Source of the DNA: JAHEKO01 sp965212505
GTDB lineage: Bacteria > Acidobacteriota > Thermoanaerobaculia > Multivoradales > JAHEKO01
Assembly: GCA_965212505.1 (NCBI GenBank)
Contig: OZ243123.1
Location: 2,480,001 to 2,544,000 of the forward strand
Direction: 5' to 3'
DNA: 64,000 nucleotides
The stretch's first letter is position 1. The number at the start of each line of letters is the position of its first letter. The notes under the pieces are model-generated. The model was not told the DNA's origin. It saw only the letters and a list, made by a program, of their open reading frames with translations, and ran no database searches. The position numbers were made by a program, and so were the translations under genes. Shown here in pieces: positions 27,801 through 39,584 of the stretch.

Positions 27801-28673
27801 GCCGCCGTCGACGTGGAACATCCAGAGCTGCTCGAGCCCGAAACCGGACTTCGAGCGGCTGGCCACGACGTAGTCGCCTCCGGGCAAGTACTCCGGCGAC
27901 ACGTAGCCGTGATTGCTGCCCTTCGTGATCTGGCTGTAGGCGTCGTCGATCGCGTCGTAGCGATCGTCCTCGTCTTCGATCTCCTTGGCGGCGGCCAGCG
28001 TCTCGAGCTCGACCTCCCAGATGTTCTCGGAGCCACTGCGATCGGACATCATGACGATCTTCTGACCGTCGGGCGAATAGCGAGCCATGGCGTCGAACTG
28101 CAAGCCCTCGGTGATCTGACTCGCCTTGCCACCGCCGATCGGCACGGTGTAGATGTCGCCCAGGAAGTCGAACAGCACCGTCGAGCCATCGGGGCTGACG
28201 TCGACCGAGATCCAGGTCCCCTCGTTGGCGGTGAACGAGAAGGTCCGCTCAGGAAAGAGTGGTAGCTCTTTTGTTGCCGGGCGCTTGATCTCGTCGTCTT
28301 CCTCGTCCTCGACGCCCTCGCCCGCCTCCGCGTCCTCGGTGTCTTCGCCGTCGTCCTCGGGCTCGTCTTCCGTCAGGAAGATCAGATTCGGCTGCGTGCC
28401 ACCATCGAGCCCCATCGGCAAGCCATGCGGAAAAAGACTCGTGAGCCGGACGCTCGAAGCGGGGTTGTCGTGCCCGAGGTCATCGAGGCAGGGACCGTGA
28501 CCGAGTGCTCCGCCCAGGGGGGCGAGAGCGTTGCACGGACCGGTAGGGAGAACACTCGGCTCGACGCTGCCGGTGGGTTCATCGCCGGCAACGCCCGATG
28601 TCGCTGCCGTCATCAGCAGGGCGAGTGCGAGCATCGAGAGATTTCTCGTCGAGAGACGAATCCTGACCTTCAT
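24864..28673 (-). CDS. Giant exported TolB-propeller/amidohydrolase fusion
   Basis: About 1269 residues. ATG 28673 has GAGGAGG just upstream and starts a signal peptide (MLALALLMTAATSGVAG). Order: acidic linker (EDEPEDDGEDTEDAEAG), a long N-terminal PD40 propeller region with blades such as ARYSPDGQKIVMMSDRSGS, a very charged Lys/Glu then Glu/Asp-only segment, and a C-terminal amidohydrolase domain (DTHAHMWPTW, TIKMYLAGN, GVGSHGQLDGLG, SIEAGKLADLVVLNGDP). The HxH is intact. The family is known as a Tol-amidohydrolase fusion in soil and marine bacteria; its substrate is unknown. Confidence 0.88.
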   Translation of the reverse strand: MKVRIRLSTRNLSMLALALLMTAATSGVAGDEPTGSVEPSVLPTGPCNALAPLGGALGHGPCLDDLGHDNPASSVRLTSLFPHGLPMGLDGGTQPNLIFLTEDEPEDDGEDTEDAEAGEGVEDEEDDEIKRPATKELPLFPERTFSFTANEGTWISVDVSPDGSTVLFDFLGDIYTVPIGGGKASQITEGLQFDAMARYSPDGQKIVMMSDRSGSENIWEVELETLAAAKEIEDEDDRYDAIDDAYSQITKGSNHGYVSPEYLPGGDYVVASRSKSGFGLEQLWMFHVDGGDGIQLVKEPENLRTVGAAPTPDGQRIWYAQRNGLWQYNAMFPQYQLGYYDRETGERYTRTSRYGSAFRPTLSPDGKWLVYGTRHETDTGLVVRDLGTGDERWLAYPVQRDDQESVASRDVLPGMSFTPDSKELVATYGGKIWRVPVDGSAAIEVPFEVDVELPVGPEVEFDYPVSDSAEFTARQIRDAVPSPDGTQIAFTVLNRLYVMAYPDGTPRALTGDENVAAMPVWSPDGGSIAYVTWSDDEGGHIYRLDTGSGGPRRLTTMSGIYTSPAWSPDGEQIVAIRGPARVYHEATGPFASGAADDIVWIPAEGGDATLIAPTDGRDNPHFSGGPERIYLDHREKGLISIRWDGSDEKEHVKVTGATLPGAKEPMRAGWIRKAPTGDRALAQLGADLFVLTVPMVGGETPTVSLAGSASVPTRKLTDIGGQFPAWGSDGKVHWSIGNAHFVYDLDEAERVDEEIAAEKKRKEREERKKKKKEEEEKKAKEDAEESEGESDKEGEPDEEDAEASEEADGEGDDESAEEDEEDEEDKKYKPAEHRIEVAVTRDMPQGTVVLRGARIVTMSGDEVIENGDVVIENHRIQAVGSSGEVSIPAGAETVDLAGKTIVPGFVDTHAHMWPTWGVHKKQSWMYAINLAYGVTTSRDPQTATTDVLTYADQVRAGNMIGPRVYSTGPGVFWFEMWRDFDHVKDALKRYSEYYDTKTIKMYLAGNRQQRQWIIMAAKEQGLMPTTEGALDFMLNMTMLQDGYAGQEHNFPIYPVYRDTVELAAFTKMTYTPTLLVTYGGPWAENYFYTRENPHDDPKMRRFMPHSEMDRRTRRQGLGQGPGPGGWFREEEYPFPKLAVAVKDIVEAGGRAGVGSHGQLDGLGYHWELWAMASGGISNHDALRTATILGAEAIGLDKDLGSIEAGKLADLVVLNGDPLDDLRSTADVHMVMINGRLYDADSLDQVYPDQVPFPEKYWVESEPATAAGVR

Positions 28674-29057
28674 CTGGCCTCCTCGGGAAGCGGATGGGAG
28701 AGCGGAGTATACCGGCGCTCGAGACGTGAGTCGGACATCGCAAAGCAAGGTCGCCCGCAGAGTTCCGAGGCGTTCGGTCGACCTCGGGCCAGGTCCGGCA
28801 GTGCGCGAGACGTGCTGCGAGGAGTGTCAGGCGGAGTTATGGAAGGGCTCGTTCCTCCAGTGGAGCCTGCCACGTACCGTGAGAACGGGCGATTCATCCC
28901 ATCTGGAACCTCCTGGGCAGCCTTCTAGGCTCCGCTGAGATGCCAAGTCTCCCAGGGCACGTTTCCTGGGCACCTTCCCCTCGGCGTGCCTTGGCCTCTG
29001 AGCTACACTGATTTCAGATATCCGATCTGACCCCGCAATCAGGGGAGAGGAGGTCCG
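28674..29057. other. Divergent intergenic region
   Basis: No gene supported. It holds CCCAGG-N8-CCTGGG (28951-28970) and TCAGAT-ATCCG-ATCTGA (29014-29030), the latter just upstream of the ribosome site AGGAGG of the gene at 29058, so possibly an operator. Confidence 0.4.
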
Positions 29058-30293
29058 ATGACATGGCGCGCCGGTGTCGCAGCCGTCTTCTTGTCTCTCG
29101 TCAGCGAAGCACTAGTGGCGGAGCAGTTCCGCCGAGCGAAACCCCACAGCTCAGACTCGATCGGGGTCTCACCCTCGCCACACCAAGGAAGCGCGACGCC
29201 GTCGGGGAGCAACTCATTGTCAATCGATGGCGATTTTGACCTTGGTGGCTTCGTCTTCAAGGAAGGGTACGTTCTCCTGCACGACACCGGCGGGCCCGAG
29301 GCACTCAACACCGCGCTGGGCTTCGGGGCTCTGGCGGACGTGACCCCTGGCTTGCCCGACTCGCGCCTCGGCATCGGAAACACCGCTCACGGCGCTATTG
29401 CGCTCAGACAGAACACGACCGGCTCCTTTAACACCGCCAGCGGCACCTCAGCCCTCGCGTCGACCACTACGGGCAGTCGGAATACCGCTACAGGGGCCTA
29501 CGCCCTGCTCTTCAACCGCACTGGCTATGGCAATACCGCGAGCGGCGCCTTTGCGCTGTACGGAAACACGACCGGTGCACTCAACGCCGGGAGCGGTACT
29601 TTCGCTCTCTACCGCAACACCGAAGGCGTCTGGAACACCGCCGCTGGAGCCTCCGCTCTGTTCTACAACACGACCGGAGCGAGAAACACCGCAAGCGGCG
29701 CCTACGCTCTCTACACGAACACGACAGGCTCTCTCAACATCGCCGTGGGCTATGCAGCCGGCGCCTACAGTCGGACGGGGAGCAACAACATCTTCGTCGG
29801 CAACCGCGGCGCAGCAGGCGATTCAGGCGTCATCAGGATCGGCGCCAGCGAGCATACTTCCACCTTCATCGACGGCATCTTTGGCGCCACCTCCTTTGGA
29901 GGTAGTCAAGTTGTTGTCAACTCGAACAATCAGCTCTCCACGTTGCGTTCAGCTAGTCGCTTCAAGGAGTCGATCGAGGACATGGGCGAGGCCTCAGCCA
30001 GGCTCGAAGAGCTTCGCCCTGTGACCTTTCGCTACACGGAAAGGGCTGTCGGCGACGGACCGCGGCCGGTCGAATTCGGGTTGATCGCCGAGGAGGTGGC
30101 TGATGTCTTTCCCCATCTGGTGATCTATGACGAGGACGGTGAGGCCTACTCCGTGCGTTACCACGTGCTTACACCGATGCTGCTCAACGAGCTCCAGAAG
30201 CAGCACGCAAGGATCGGCGTGCTGACTTGGCTGGTCGGCGTAATGCTCGTCTCCGGCGTGACCGTCACCGTAAGCCGGTGGCGGCCCGAGTAG
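29058..30293 (+). CDS. Surface protein with YadA-like repeats and S74 chaperone domain
   Basis: A 411-residue exported protein. AGGAGG precedes ATG 29058. After a signal peptide, residues 110-245 are degenerate head repeats of about 24 residues (xNTTGxxNTASGxxALxxNT), like Hep_Hag/YadA heads that fold as trimeric beta-rolls. Then comes an intramolecular chaperone auto-processing (peptidase S74) domain: SASRFKESIEDM carries the Ser and Lys (5 residues apart) of the self-cleavage dyad, followed by LEELRPVTFRYTE and EFGLIAEEVADVFP. A final membrane segment (LTWLVGVMLVSGVTVTV) ends the protein. S74 domains normally trimerise phage tail spikes and then cleave off. Confidence 0.8.
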   Translation: MTWRAGVAAVFLSLVSEALVAEQFRRAKPHSSDSIGVSPSPHQGSATPSGSNSLSIDGDFDLGGFVFKEGYVLLHDTGGPEALNTALGFGALADVTPGLPDSRLGIGNTAHGAIALRQNTTGSFNTASGTSALASTTTGSRNTATGAYALLFNRTGYGNTASGAFALYGNTTGALNAGSGTFALYRNTEGVWNTAAGASALFYNTTGARNTASGAYALYTNTTGSLNIAVGYAAGAYSRTGSNNIFVGNRGAAGDSGVIRIGASEHTSTFIDGIFGATSFGGSQVVVNSNNQLSTLRSASRFKESIEDMGEASARLEELRPVTFRYTERAVGDGPRPVEFGLIAEEVADVFPHLVIYDEDGEAYSVRYHVLTPMLLNELQKQHARIGVLTWLVGVMLVSGVTVTVSRWRPE

Positions 30294-30329
30294 CGACCGC
30301 ACGAATAGGTTGGCACCTCCACCTGAGAC

Positions 30330-30500
30330 GCGACCGGCAACGAGCCCAACTGCGACGCCACGGGTGAGGACGGCGAGCACCGGGTCCGGCTCTCGTACGC
30401 CACGTCGCGCTTCACCGACAGCGTTGACGGCACGGTGACCGACCACTAGACCGGCCTGATGTGGATCAACGACACCGACCGCGGTTGGGGCACCCGCGTC
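30330..30500 (+). pseudogene. Remnant of a DUF1566 (Lcl C-terminal) gene
   Basis: Reading gives DATGNEPNCDATGEDGEHRV and RFTDSVDGTVTDH, a TAG at 30447-30449, then TGLMWINDTDRGWGTR. The motif DGTVTDxxTGLMW is diagnostic of DUF1566/Lcl-type exported domains. No start, a stop inside the motif, and the rest of the domain is missing. Confidence 0.6.
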
Positions 30501-30509
30501 CGGCAGGCT

Positions 30510-33806
<3,297 letters not shown>

Positions 33807-33945
33807 GGGTCTCCCGTGAGGAGTAATGTGTCAGGGCCGGCGCGGCTCTTCCGCAGCCAACGGGCGGACCCTAGCAGAGCAAAAGACCGCGAGGCCGAGG
33901 GGGCCACCTTTGTATGAACTAGACCCGAGAGGAGAGCGACGTCCC

Positions 33946-34431
33946 ATGACGATTCCTGACGCCAAGACTGAGTTTCTACGCCACACCCTGGCGACCCTGG
34001 CGTACCGCGGCGGCAAAGCGATCCGCGCGGCACCGAATGGCTTTTCGGAGTTCCGCATCGGGGAGAGCACTCGAACCCCGGGGGAGATCTTGGCGCACGT
34101 CGGCGATGTTCTGGACTGGGCACTCTCCCAGGCCGAAGGTCGCCAGGTGTGGCGCGACTCCGAGACACGCTCGTGGGACGACGAGGTCGCCCGCTTCTTC
34201 GCCGCGCTCGAAGCCCTCGACCGGCGCCTCGCGAGCGGCGAGCCGAGCGGCTTCCCAGAGGAGAGGATGTTCCAGGGCCCCATCGCGGACGCCCTCACCC
34301 ACATCGGCCAGATCGCTTTGCTCCGGCGGCTGGCGGACGCACCCGTTCGGGGGGAGAACTACTTCAAGGCCAAGATCGAAACCGGCCGGGTGGGCGACGA
34401 CCAGGCGGAGCCCGTCAGAGAATTCGACTGA
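33946..34431 (+). CDS. DinB-family protein
   Basis: A 161-residue four-helix protein: TPGEILAHVGDVLDWAL carries a first metal-ligand His, and IADALTHIGQIALLRRLADAP the conserved DALTHIGQI with the second. DinB/DfsB proteins bind divalent metals and act as thiol-dependent S-transferases (bacillithiol or mycothiol type). Start ATG 33946 with GGAGAG upstream. Divergent to the tricorn gene. Confidence 0.8.
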   Translation: MTIPDAKTEFLRHTLATLAYRGGKAIRAAPNGFSEFRIGESTRTPGEILAHVGDVLDWALSQAEGRQVWRDSETRSWDDEVARFFAALEALDRRLASGEPSGFPEERMFQGPIADALTHIGQIALLRRLADAPVRGENYFKAKIETGRVGDDQAEPVREFD

Positions 34432-34456
34432 TCCCCACTTCAAGGTACCACTCGAT

Positions 34457-34873
34457 CGTTGCTCGATGCCCGACTACTTCGACGCCATCCTCGAGGCTGC
34501 AAGCGCCCGGGAGGCCGCTGGCGGTTTGTCACCAACAACCGGGAACGCCTCCTGGCCGGCCGTGAGGTGTTGGCCATCGAGCACTCTTCCCGATTCGCGC
34601 AGATCTCCGAGGCGCGGATCTCGACGAACCACCGAGCCGGATTACGGTCGAGTTCCAGCCATCGCACACGCCACCTGAGTGCCCGTCGTGCAGGACCAGT
34701 CCTTTGGCGAGACGAGCACCTATCGCCAGTTCCGCAAGGCCCACCCGATCGCACTGAGCGCCCTCAAGTCGTACGTCGAGACCGGTGAATTGCCGCTGCG
34801 GGTGCGGATCCATATGGCCTTCTTCAAGCCTGGGATGAAGCTGGCAACGCCGCGGGCGGAGGCATGGTGCTAG
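34457..34873 (+). pseudogene. Decayed SRPBCC copy
   Basis: DNA similarity to 1589-2293: DYFDAILEAA in one frame, PGGRWRFVTNNRERLLAG and IEHSSRFAQISEA in a second, FGETSTYRQFRKAHPIALS and YVETGELPLRVRIH in a third. The N-terminal half and membrane segment are missing. Several frameshifts make it non-functional. Confidence 0.8.
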
Positions 34874-34945
34874 GTTTGCGGTTACAGCCTCAAGGTTGTT
34901 TGGAAGGACAGGCGGCGAGACTTCGTCAAAGCAGCCCCGGCTCAC

Positions 34946-36583
34946 TTACCACCCCGCTCGGTCAGCCATTCGGAGGAACTCCCTCCAAAGCTTGTCGAAC
35001 TTGCGACCGACATCTCCGCTACAAACGCCGTAGTGGTCACTGAACCCGTGAGGCTCTGATCGAATCCCGTGCATGTCGCACGATTCGGCGATCATCACCT
35101 CTGGCTTCAAGGGGTTGATAAAAACCTCGTCATCGGCGGTGGCACCTGCAGGGCCCCCGAGGATGACCCAATCAGCCGCCGGGTCGTCGATGCTTCCCCG
35201 CACGACATGACCTTGGCGGCGGCCCACAAGCGGGAACGCAGCGTCGACAGAGGCCTGCATGACCTGCACCTGACTCTCGGAGAAAACCGTCTCATCAGCC
35301 ACGATTCTCCAAGTGTTCGTCCCCCCGTCCCACGGCGAGCGGTTGGTAGCGTCTACCCCGATATCGTGCACGAGCCCCCACCGCGGAAACGCGAACCGGC
35401 TTGAGCTTGATCCAGGGGCAAGCCCGCCGAAGGAAAGATCACCGCCTTCAAGAGCCGCTCCCCAGTTGCCACTGCGAATCGTTGCGCTGGCAGCGCCCGT
35501 GACTCCGTAGGCCGTGAAGCACCCGCCGACAAGAGCCCCCGTCGCGCTCCCGGAGGCCCAGGACACCTCAGCCGCACCTGGGATGCCAACGTTGCCGCGC
35601 TTGTTGATCTTGTGTCCACAGACTGTAACCGCGCCGTTGCCATCTGTCCCAGGCGGTACCTCGCTCGGCTCCGCGTCAACAAAGCCTTCAAGGGCTGCCA
35701 GGTGGGCAGCATCGTCTGGGGTTCTAACGGAAGGCGGCCTGCTGTAGACGTAAGCCCAATGGCGTAGGTCCACCCCCGTGAATTCCGTTGCGCCGCCCAT
35801 GATCGAGGCCTTGTTGTTAGCTCGCTTCGGGACGCCGGCTCCCAGACTCGCGCCTATCGCCTTTAGGAGCTGGGGCGAGCGGAGTTCGGCCGAAGCGGTC
35901 GCCACAGACCTGCGAACTTCGCCATCGTTCTCCGCACACTTGCCTCCTCCGAAGCCGCTGTAGAGGACCATACTGAGGTCCGAGACGCCCCGAAGATCAC
36001 ATGCGACCGTGGCTGGATTGAAGGAAGTCGGGAAGTCTATCGATACCTGGCGCGTCACAAACTCGCTGGTCGAGAACAGACCCAGCGTCATCTCCGTAAC
36101 GAGCGTCTTCAGCGAGTCCAGCTCGGCGGCGACGCTCGAGCCGGAACCCGGTTGGTAGTCGTCGTCTAACACCACCTTCTTCGGAGCCTCGAGCCATCTG
36201 ATCTGGCTGTAGTTGCCGCGCCAGATCTGATTGAAGAGCTTCAGCTTGAAGCCCTTCTTCCTCACCAGCGTGATGTCTTCGAAGCGATTCGGACCGCCCG
36301 CCTGCACCACCAAGCGTACCTTACGCGTCAGGTGCTTCCTGCCCTTGAAGGTCGCGACATAGAGACCGTAGGGCACGTCTTCCAAGACGAATTGGTTGTC
36401 GGCTCCGACAACGGCCACGAAGGTTCGACCCTGCTCGTCGTCCAGGGTGATCTTGGTTCCGGAGAAGTCGTCTACGAGCCCGATCACTTCGACGACGTTC
36501 GCGCTGACCTGCTCGGCCGCGCCGGGCGAGACACCCAGGCACAGCATGAAGGCAATAACAGCAGTCGATCTTCGGGCTGACAT
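34946..36583 (-). CDS. Secreted protein of unknown function
   Basis: About 545 residues. ATG 36583 begins a signal peptide (STAVIAFMLCLGVSPGAA). Residues 25-110 look like a carboxypeptidase-regulatory-like beta-sandwich (VLEDVPYGLYVATFKGRKHL). The rest is Gly/Ser-rich with paired Cys. The C-terminus has ESCDMHGIRSEPHGFSDHYGV; SDHxGV resembles the last motif of endonuclease/exonuclease/phosphatase enzymes, but the other family motifs are not evident. It neighbours the left edge of the island. Confidence 0.6.
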   Translation of the reverse strand: MSARRSTAVIAFMLCLGVSPGAAEQVSANVVEVIGLVDDFSGTKITLDDEQGRTFVAVVGADNQFVLEDVPYGLYVATFKGRKHLTRKVRLVVQAGGPNRFEDITLVRKKGFKLKLFNQIWRGNYSQIRWLEAPKKVVLDDDYQPGSGSSVAAELDSLKTLVTEMTLGLFSTSEFVTRQVSIDFPTSFNPATVACDLRGVSDLSMVLYSGFGGGKCAENDGEVRRSVATASAELRSPQLLKAIGASLGAGVPKRANNKASIMGGATEFTGVDLRHWAYVYSRPPSVRTPDDAAHLAALEGFVDAEPSEVPPGTDGNGAVTVCGHKINKRGNVGIPGAAEVSWASGSATGALVGGCFTAYGVTGAASATIRSGNWGAALEGGDLSFGGLAPGSSSSRFAFPRWGLVHDIGVDATNRSPWDGGTNTWRIVADETVFSESQVQVMQASVDAAFPLVGRRQGHVVRGSIDDPAADWVILGGPAGATADDEVFINPLKPEVMIAESCDMHGIRSEPHGFSDHYGVCSGDVGRKFDKLWREFLRMADRAGW

Positions 36584-37104
36584 TTTCCCAGAGCTAGTGC
36601 TCCATATTCTACAGCCGTCTAGGCCTAGCTCGGCGAGCAAGCAGCTTCCCCGAGCCACGAGGTCTACCCCTTGCCCAAGAAGCACACCTGGAGCGCCCGT
36701 GTGGGCTGCAAGAGCGGCTCGCTGAGCCATCCGCTGATAGGTAGGCAACCCAGCATTCGCTCGCCGGTCGTTGAGCCATTCGACGGTAAGGGCTAGCGGG
36801 GCCATGCCACAACCGCAATAGTCGCGCGGTCGCGGCACCAGGCGTGCGAGTGGCACGCTCGGCTGGCGCCCACAGGAGCAGTCCCAACACCTCGCCTCCC
36901 CAGAAGCTGATGAGTGGGTGGTGGTAGTTCGTCATGGAAGCCCAGACATAGAGGAAGCCGGGGCCTCATTGCACGCCTTGGGGGTCCGAGGAGGAGTCGT
37001 TCCAGCAGAGATCGCAGCCGATCTCGTCGATGCCGGCGCGCGCCGGTTGACCGCCCGTCGAGTGCCGCCTGCACCGCATAGAAAGTGTCTCGATCGGCCG
37101 CTGA
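36584..37104. other. Gene-poor stretch at the island edge
   Basis: Several overlapping open frames on both strands but none with a start, ribosome site or recognisable motif; a short hydrophobic fragment (HHPLISFWGGEVLGLLLW) on the minus strand may be debris of a membrane-protein gene. Confidence 0.35.
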
Positions 37105-37500
37105 CCGGCTCCTGGATCACAGGGAACGGTGGTCGCTTTGCGTACTATTACTGCCCCGGCCGCTGTGGTGGCTACCTACCGAAGGCTACGCGCTCGAGGA
37201 GAAGGTCACGACGCTCCTAGAGCTCCTAATGCCGTCTCCCGAAGCGCTCGCGCTGTTCGAAGCGCACGTGTTGGACGAGTGGCAGACCCTCCACAAAGAG
37301 ACGGAGACGGAACGCTCTCAATGCCGCAAGGCTTTGGCTGGAGGCTCCACTCGAGCAGCGGCGCAAGGTCCAACGTCTGCTCTTCTCCGAGGGCATCGTC
37401 TACCTCGACGGGCGAATTCTAACCCCGCTAACCTGCCCGGTCTTCAGTCAGTTGGGAGAGATTCGGACACCAAAAGCAAGAATGGTGTCCCCAAGGGGAA
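37105..37500 (+). pseudogene. Large serine recombinase C-terminal remnant (left)
   Basis: Zinc-ribbon piece DRPLTGSWITGNGGRFAYYYC, then after a frame change EALALFEAHVLDEWQTLHKE, then in another frame AARLWLEAPLEQRRKVQRLL and the SQLGEIRTP tail. The order matches resolvase-type recombinases but the N-terminal catalytic domain is missing and the frame shifts at least twice. Confidence 0.75.
37329..37494 (+). repeat. Left direct repeat of the island
   Basis: Aligned without gaps to 45251-45416 (offset 7922). The core 37408-37471 is identical to 45330-45393. It ends in TGGTGTCCCCAA, the last 12 nt of the tRNA-Glu gene including CCA. Confidence 0.85.
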
Positions 37501-37641
37501 CGGAACGCATGAAACCGGGAGAGCCGCCGTGGATCGTGCTGGTCGAGGGGTGGGCGGCGGCGTAGCTGGCCAGGTCGGCTCGTGCCACCCTCGCGGAGCC
37601 CTCCAGGTCAGCTCGTGACGCCTGAAGGTGAGATACCTCGG

Positions 37642-39258
37642 CTACTCACCCACGGGTAGCTGCCACTCCGCCGATCGCTGGTGAAGCGGTGCGAGCGCGA
37701 CACTCATGAACTCTTCCAAGACGTCGGAGTGATTCAGCTGAACGAACATCCGAGCGCCGGGATCGATGGCCCACCCCTTGTGGACCAGGAAGCGTGCGAA
37801 GTCGCTGTCCTCTTCGAGTTGGGAAGCGCAGTCAAACATCAGACGCGCTTCCGCCGCCCAGCCTGGTTCGGCCTCTCCGTAAAGGCGCCGAGGATCGGCG
37901 ATGTCTGTTGAAGTGACAAAGCAACAGATCACTTTCACCCCGAGGTCCGAGATCTGCGCAAGAGTGCCGGTCGGATCGCCGTCGGTCGGCGCACCATCCG
38001 AGAGGATGAACAGCGTAGCTTGCGTGTCGCCGCTCCGCGCACTGAGCTCCCGTTCGAAGCGAGTCCGCACCGCCCCAAGTGCAGCCTTCATTGGGGTGGC
38101 GCCGTAAATGAGGGCCTCCGCATCGGAAAACCTGCCCTCGCTTTCCCCCCAGAGGGACCCGAGATCGTTCAGCGTCACGGTCTGATCGCCGATTCGCTCC
38201 ATCTCGGCCCTAATGTGCTGGGCGATCTCATTCATTACACGCTCACGGACCTCGGCTTCTACTGCGCGGCGGGCAACCCCCGCTGCCTGCTCCACGAAGC
38301 CGCCAAACCCCGCACTCCGCGCCAGATCCCCGAGTCCACTGTAGCCACTCGCCCGGTGACGGTACTCGGCTTCGACCGTTCTCGCATGGCGTCTTTTCAT
38401 GTCCTCGATGGCTTCTCTGGAAACCGCGGATTTCGCAGCACGCAGCAGGGTGAGCAGATCGGCATACTCGAGTGAGCGGTGCCGGAGTCCGAAGCCGTAA
38501 ATGAAGGCCTCGACCTTCGACGCCTGCCGGCGCGTCTCCAAGTCACCGGCGGCCCTCTTTGCCCTTTCCACAAAGCTGTCCATGGACTGCCTGAAGCCCT
38601 CGAGTCGCGTCATCGCCTGATCCGTGTTGTTGCGAATGCTGGTCTTCATCGAGCCTGATAGATCTACTGCCACTCCAATGAGCACCCGGATGTCGGCCCG
38701 TGGGGCGTCGTCCCCTTGGGCGCGTGCGAACAGCGGCGCCACTGGCGCCACCTCGAGATGCGCCGGCAGCTCCCCCAGTGGAGGAGCGATGGCTGTCGTA
38801 CCAGTGATTCGACGCAGGAGATTCGCGTAGTTCTCCTCGAACATCTCTGGATCCGAGAGATCGAGGTAGTCGAGGCCCTGCATCCACGAGGGGGCGGCCT
38901 CGCTCCACACACCCCGTGCAAGAGCGGGGACCATCTTCGCCCGCGACTCCCCGCCAAAAAGCTCGCTCGTCACCAACATGGCTTCCCAGCCGGAACCGGC
39001 CATCTCCCGGCCGTCTTCAACGGCATGCACCTTGTCCCGATATGTTGGCGTGCACAGCGTCAACACCTTGTCGGCGTTGCGCACCTCGCTGTTCATAAAC
39101 TCCGGAATGGTCTGTCCGTCACGCAAGTGCCAATAGTCGAGGCGCGCATCGACGCCGTCTCGCCGCAGTCGTGTCGCGAGCCTCAGAACCCACAGTCTGT
39201 AGGCGTCGTCGTCCCAGCTATAGGACACGAACACACGCGCCCGTTCGGCAAGATCCAT
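37642..39258 (-). CDS. SEFIR (TIR-like) - vWA fusion protein
   Basis: A 538-residue cytosolic protein. Residues 1-155 form a SEFIR/TIR-like domain (ARVFVSYSWDDDAYRLWVLR, LRRDGVDARLDYWHLRDGQ, MNSEVRNADKVLTLCTPTY). Residues 190-460 are a von Willebrand A domain with the MIDAS DLSGS (Asp199, Ser201, Ser203), inserted helical region, and late strand LFILSDGAPTDGD. SEFIR domains mediate homotypic signalling and occur in bacterial immune effectors; vWA domains bind metal-dependent ligands. Inside the island at its left edge, opposite to the operon at 39585. Whether it is a defence effector is inference from domain and location. Confidence 0.85.
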   Translation of the reverse strand: MDLAERARVFVSYSWDDDAYRLWVLRLATRLRRDGVDARLDYWHLRDGQTIPEFMNSEVRNADKVLTLCTPTYRDKVHAVEDGREMAGSGWEAMLVTSELFGGESRAKMVPALARGVWSEAAPSWMQGLDYLDLSDPEMFEENYANLLRRITGTTAIAPPLGELPAHLEVAPVAPLFARAQGDDAPRADIRVLIGVAVDLSGSMKTSIRNNTDQAMTRLEGFRQSMDSFVERAKRAAGDLETRRQASKVEAFIYGFGLRHRSLEYADLLTLLRAAKSAVSREAIEDMKRRHARTVEAEYRHRASGYSGLGDLARSAGFGGFVEQAAGVARRAVEAEVRERVMNEIAQHIRAEMERIGDQTVTLNDLGSLWGESEGRFSDAEALIYGATPMKAALGAVRTRFERELSARSGDTQATLFILSDGAPTDGDPTGTLAQISDLGVKVICCFVTSTDIADPRRLYGEAEPGWAAEARLMFDCASQLEEDSDFARFLVHKGWAIDPGARMFVQLNHSDVLEEFMSVALAPLHQRSAEWQLPVGE

Positions 39259-39584
39259 ACCCCCGATCTTACTGTGAACCTCCGGCCTCTTCGAGAAGCT
39301 GCTGCTCAGAGTGATTGCCTGGCACCTTAGAGCAGGCATTGGAGCCCCTCGCTTACCCCGCGGGCAATCCGAGGGCCACCGTTCCGGCAAATCACTGAAA
39401 CCAAATGGTGTCCCTAGAGGTGCTGAGTTCTAACCCCACAAGGCTCTTCACTTGGCTCCTTCAAGTTCACCGGCTTTGTGCGACCAGAGGATTTTCGAAA
39501 GGCCCTACGCTAGGATTTAGGTCCGTCTAACCTAGTTGGACCCGGCCGCAAAACACTCCGTTGTGCCTGTTCTGGAGGACACAG
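39259..39584. other. Divergent intergenic region in the island
   Basis: No gene. AAATGGTGTCCC at 39402-39413 and TTCTAACCCC shortly after weakly resemble the island end sequences, possibly a third att scar. GGAGGACACAG precedes the ATG at 39585. Confidence 0.35.

Noticed and set aside
28951..28970. Terminator hairpin CCCAGG/CCTGGG
   Set aside because: No T-tract on either strand and it lies between divergent genes, where no terminator is expected.
39402..39440. Third attachment site in the island
   Set aside because: Only about 10-12 nt match the tRNA end and the rest diverges; kept as a remark, not a feature.
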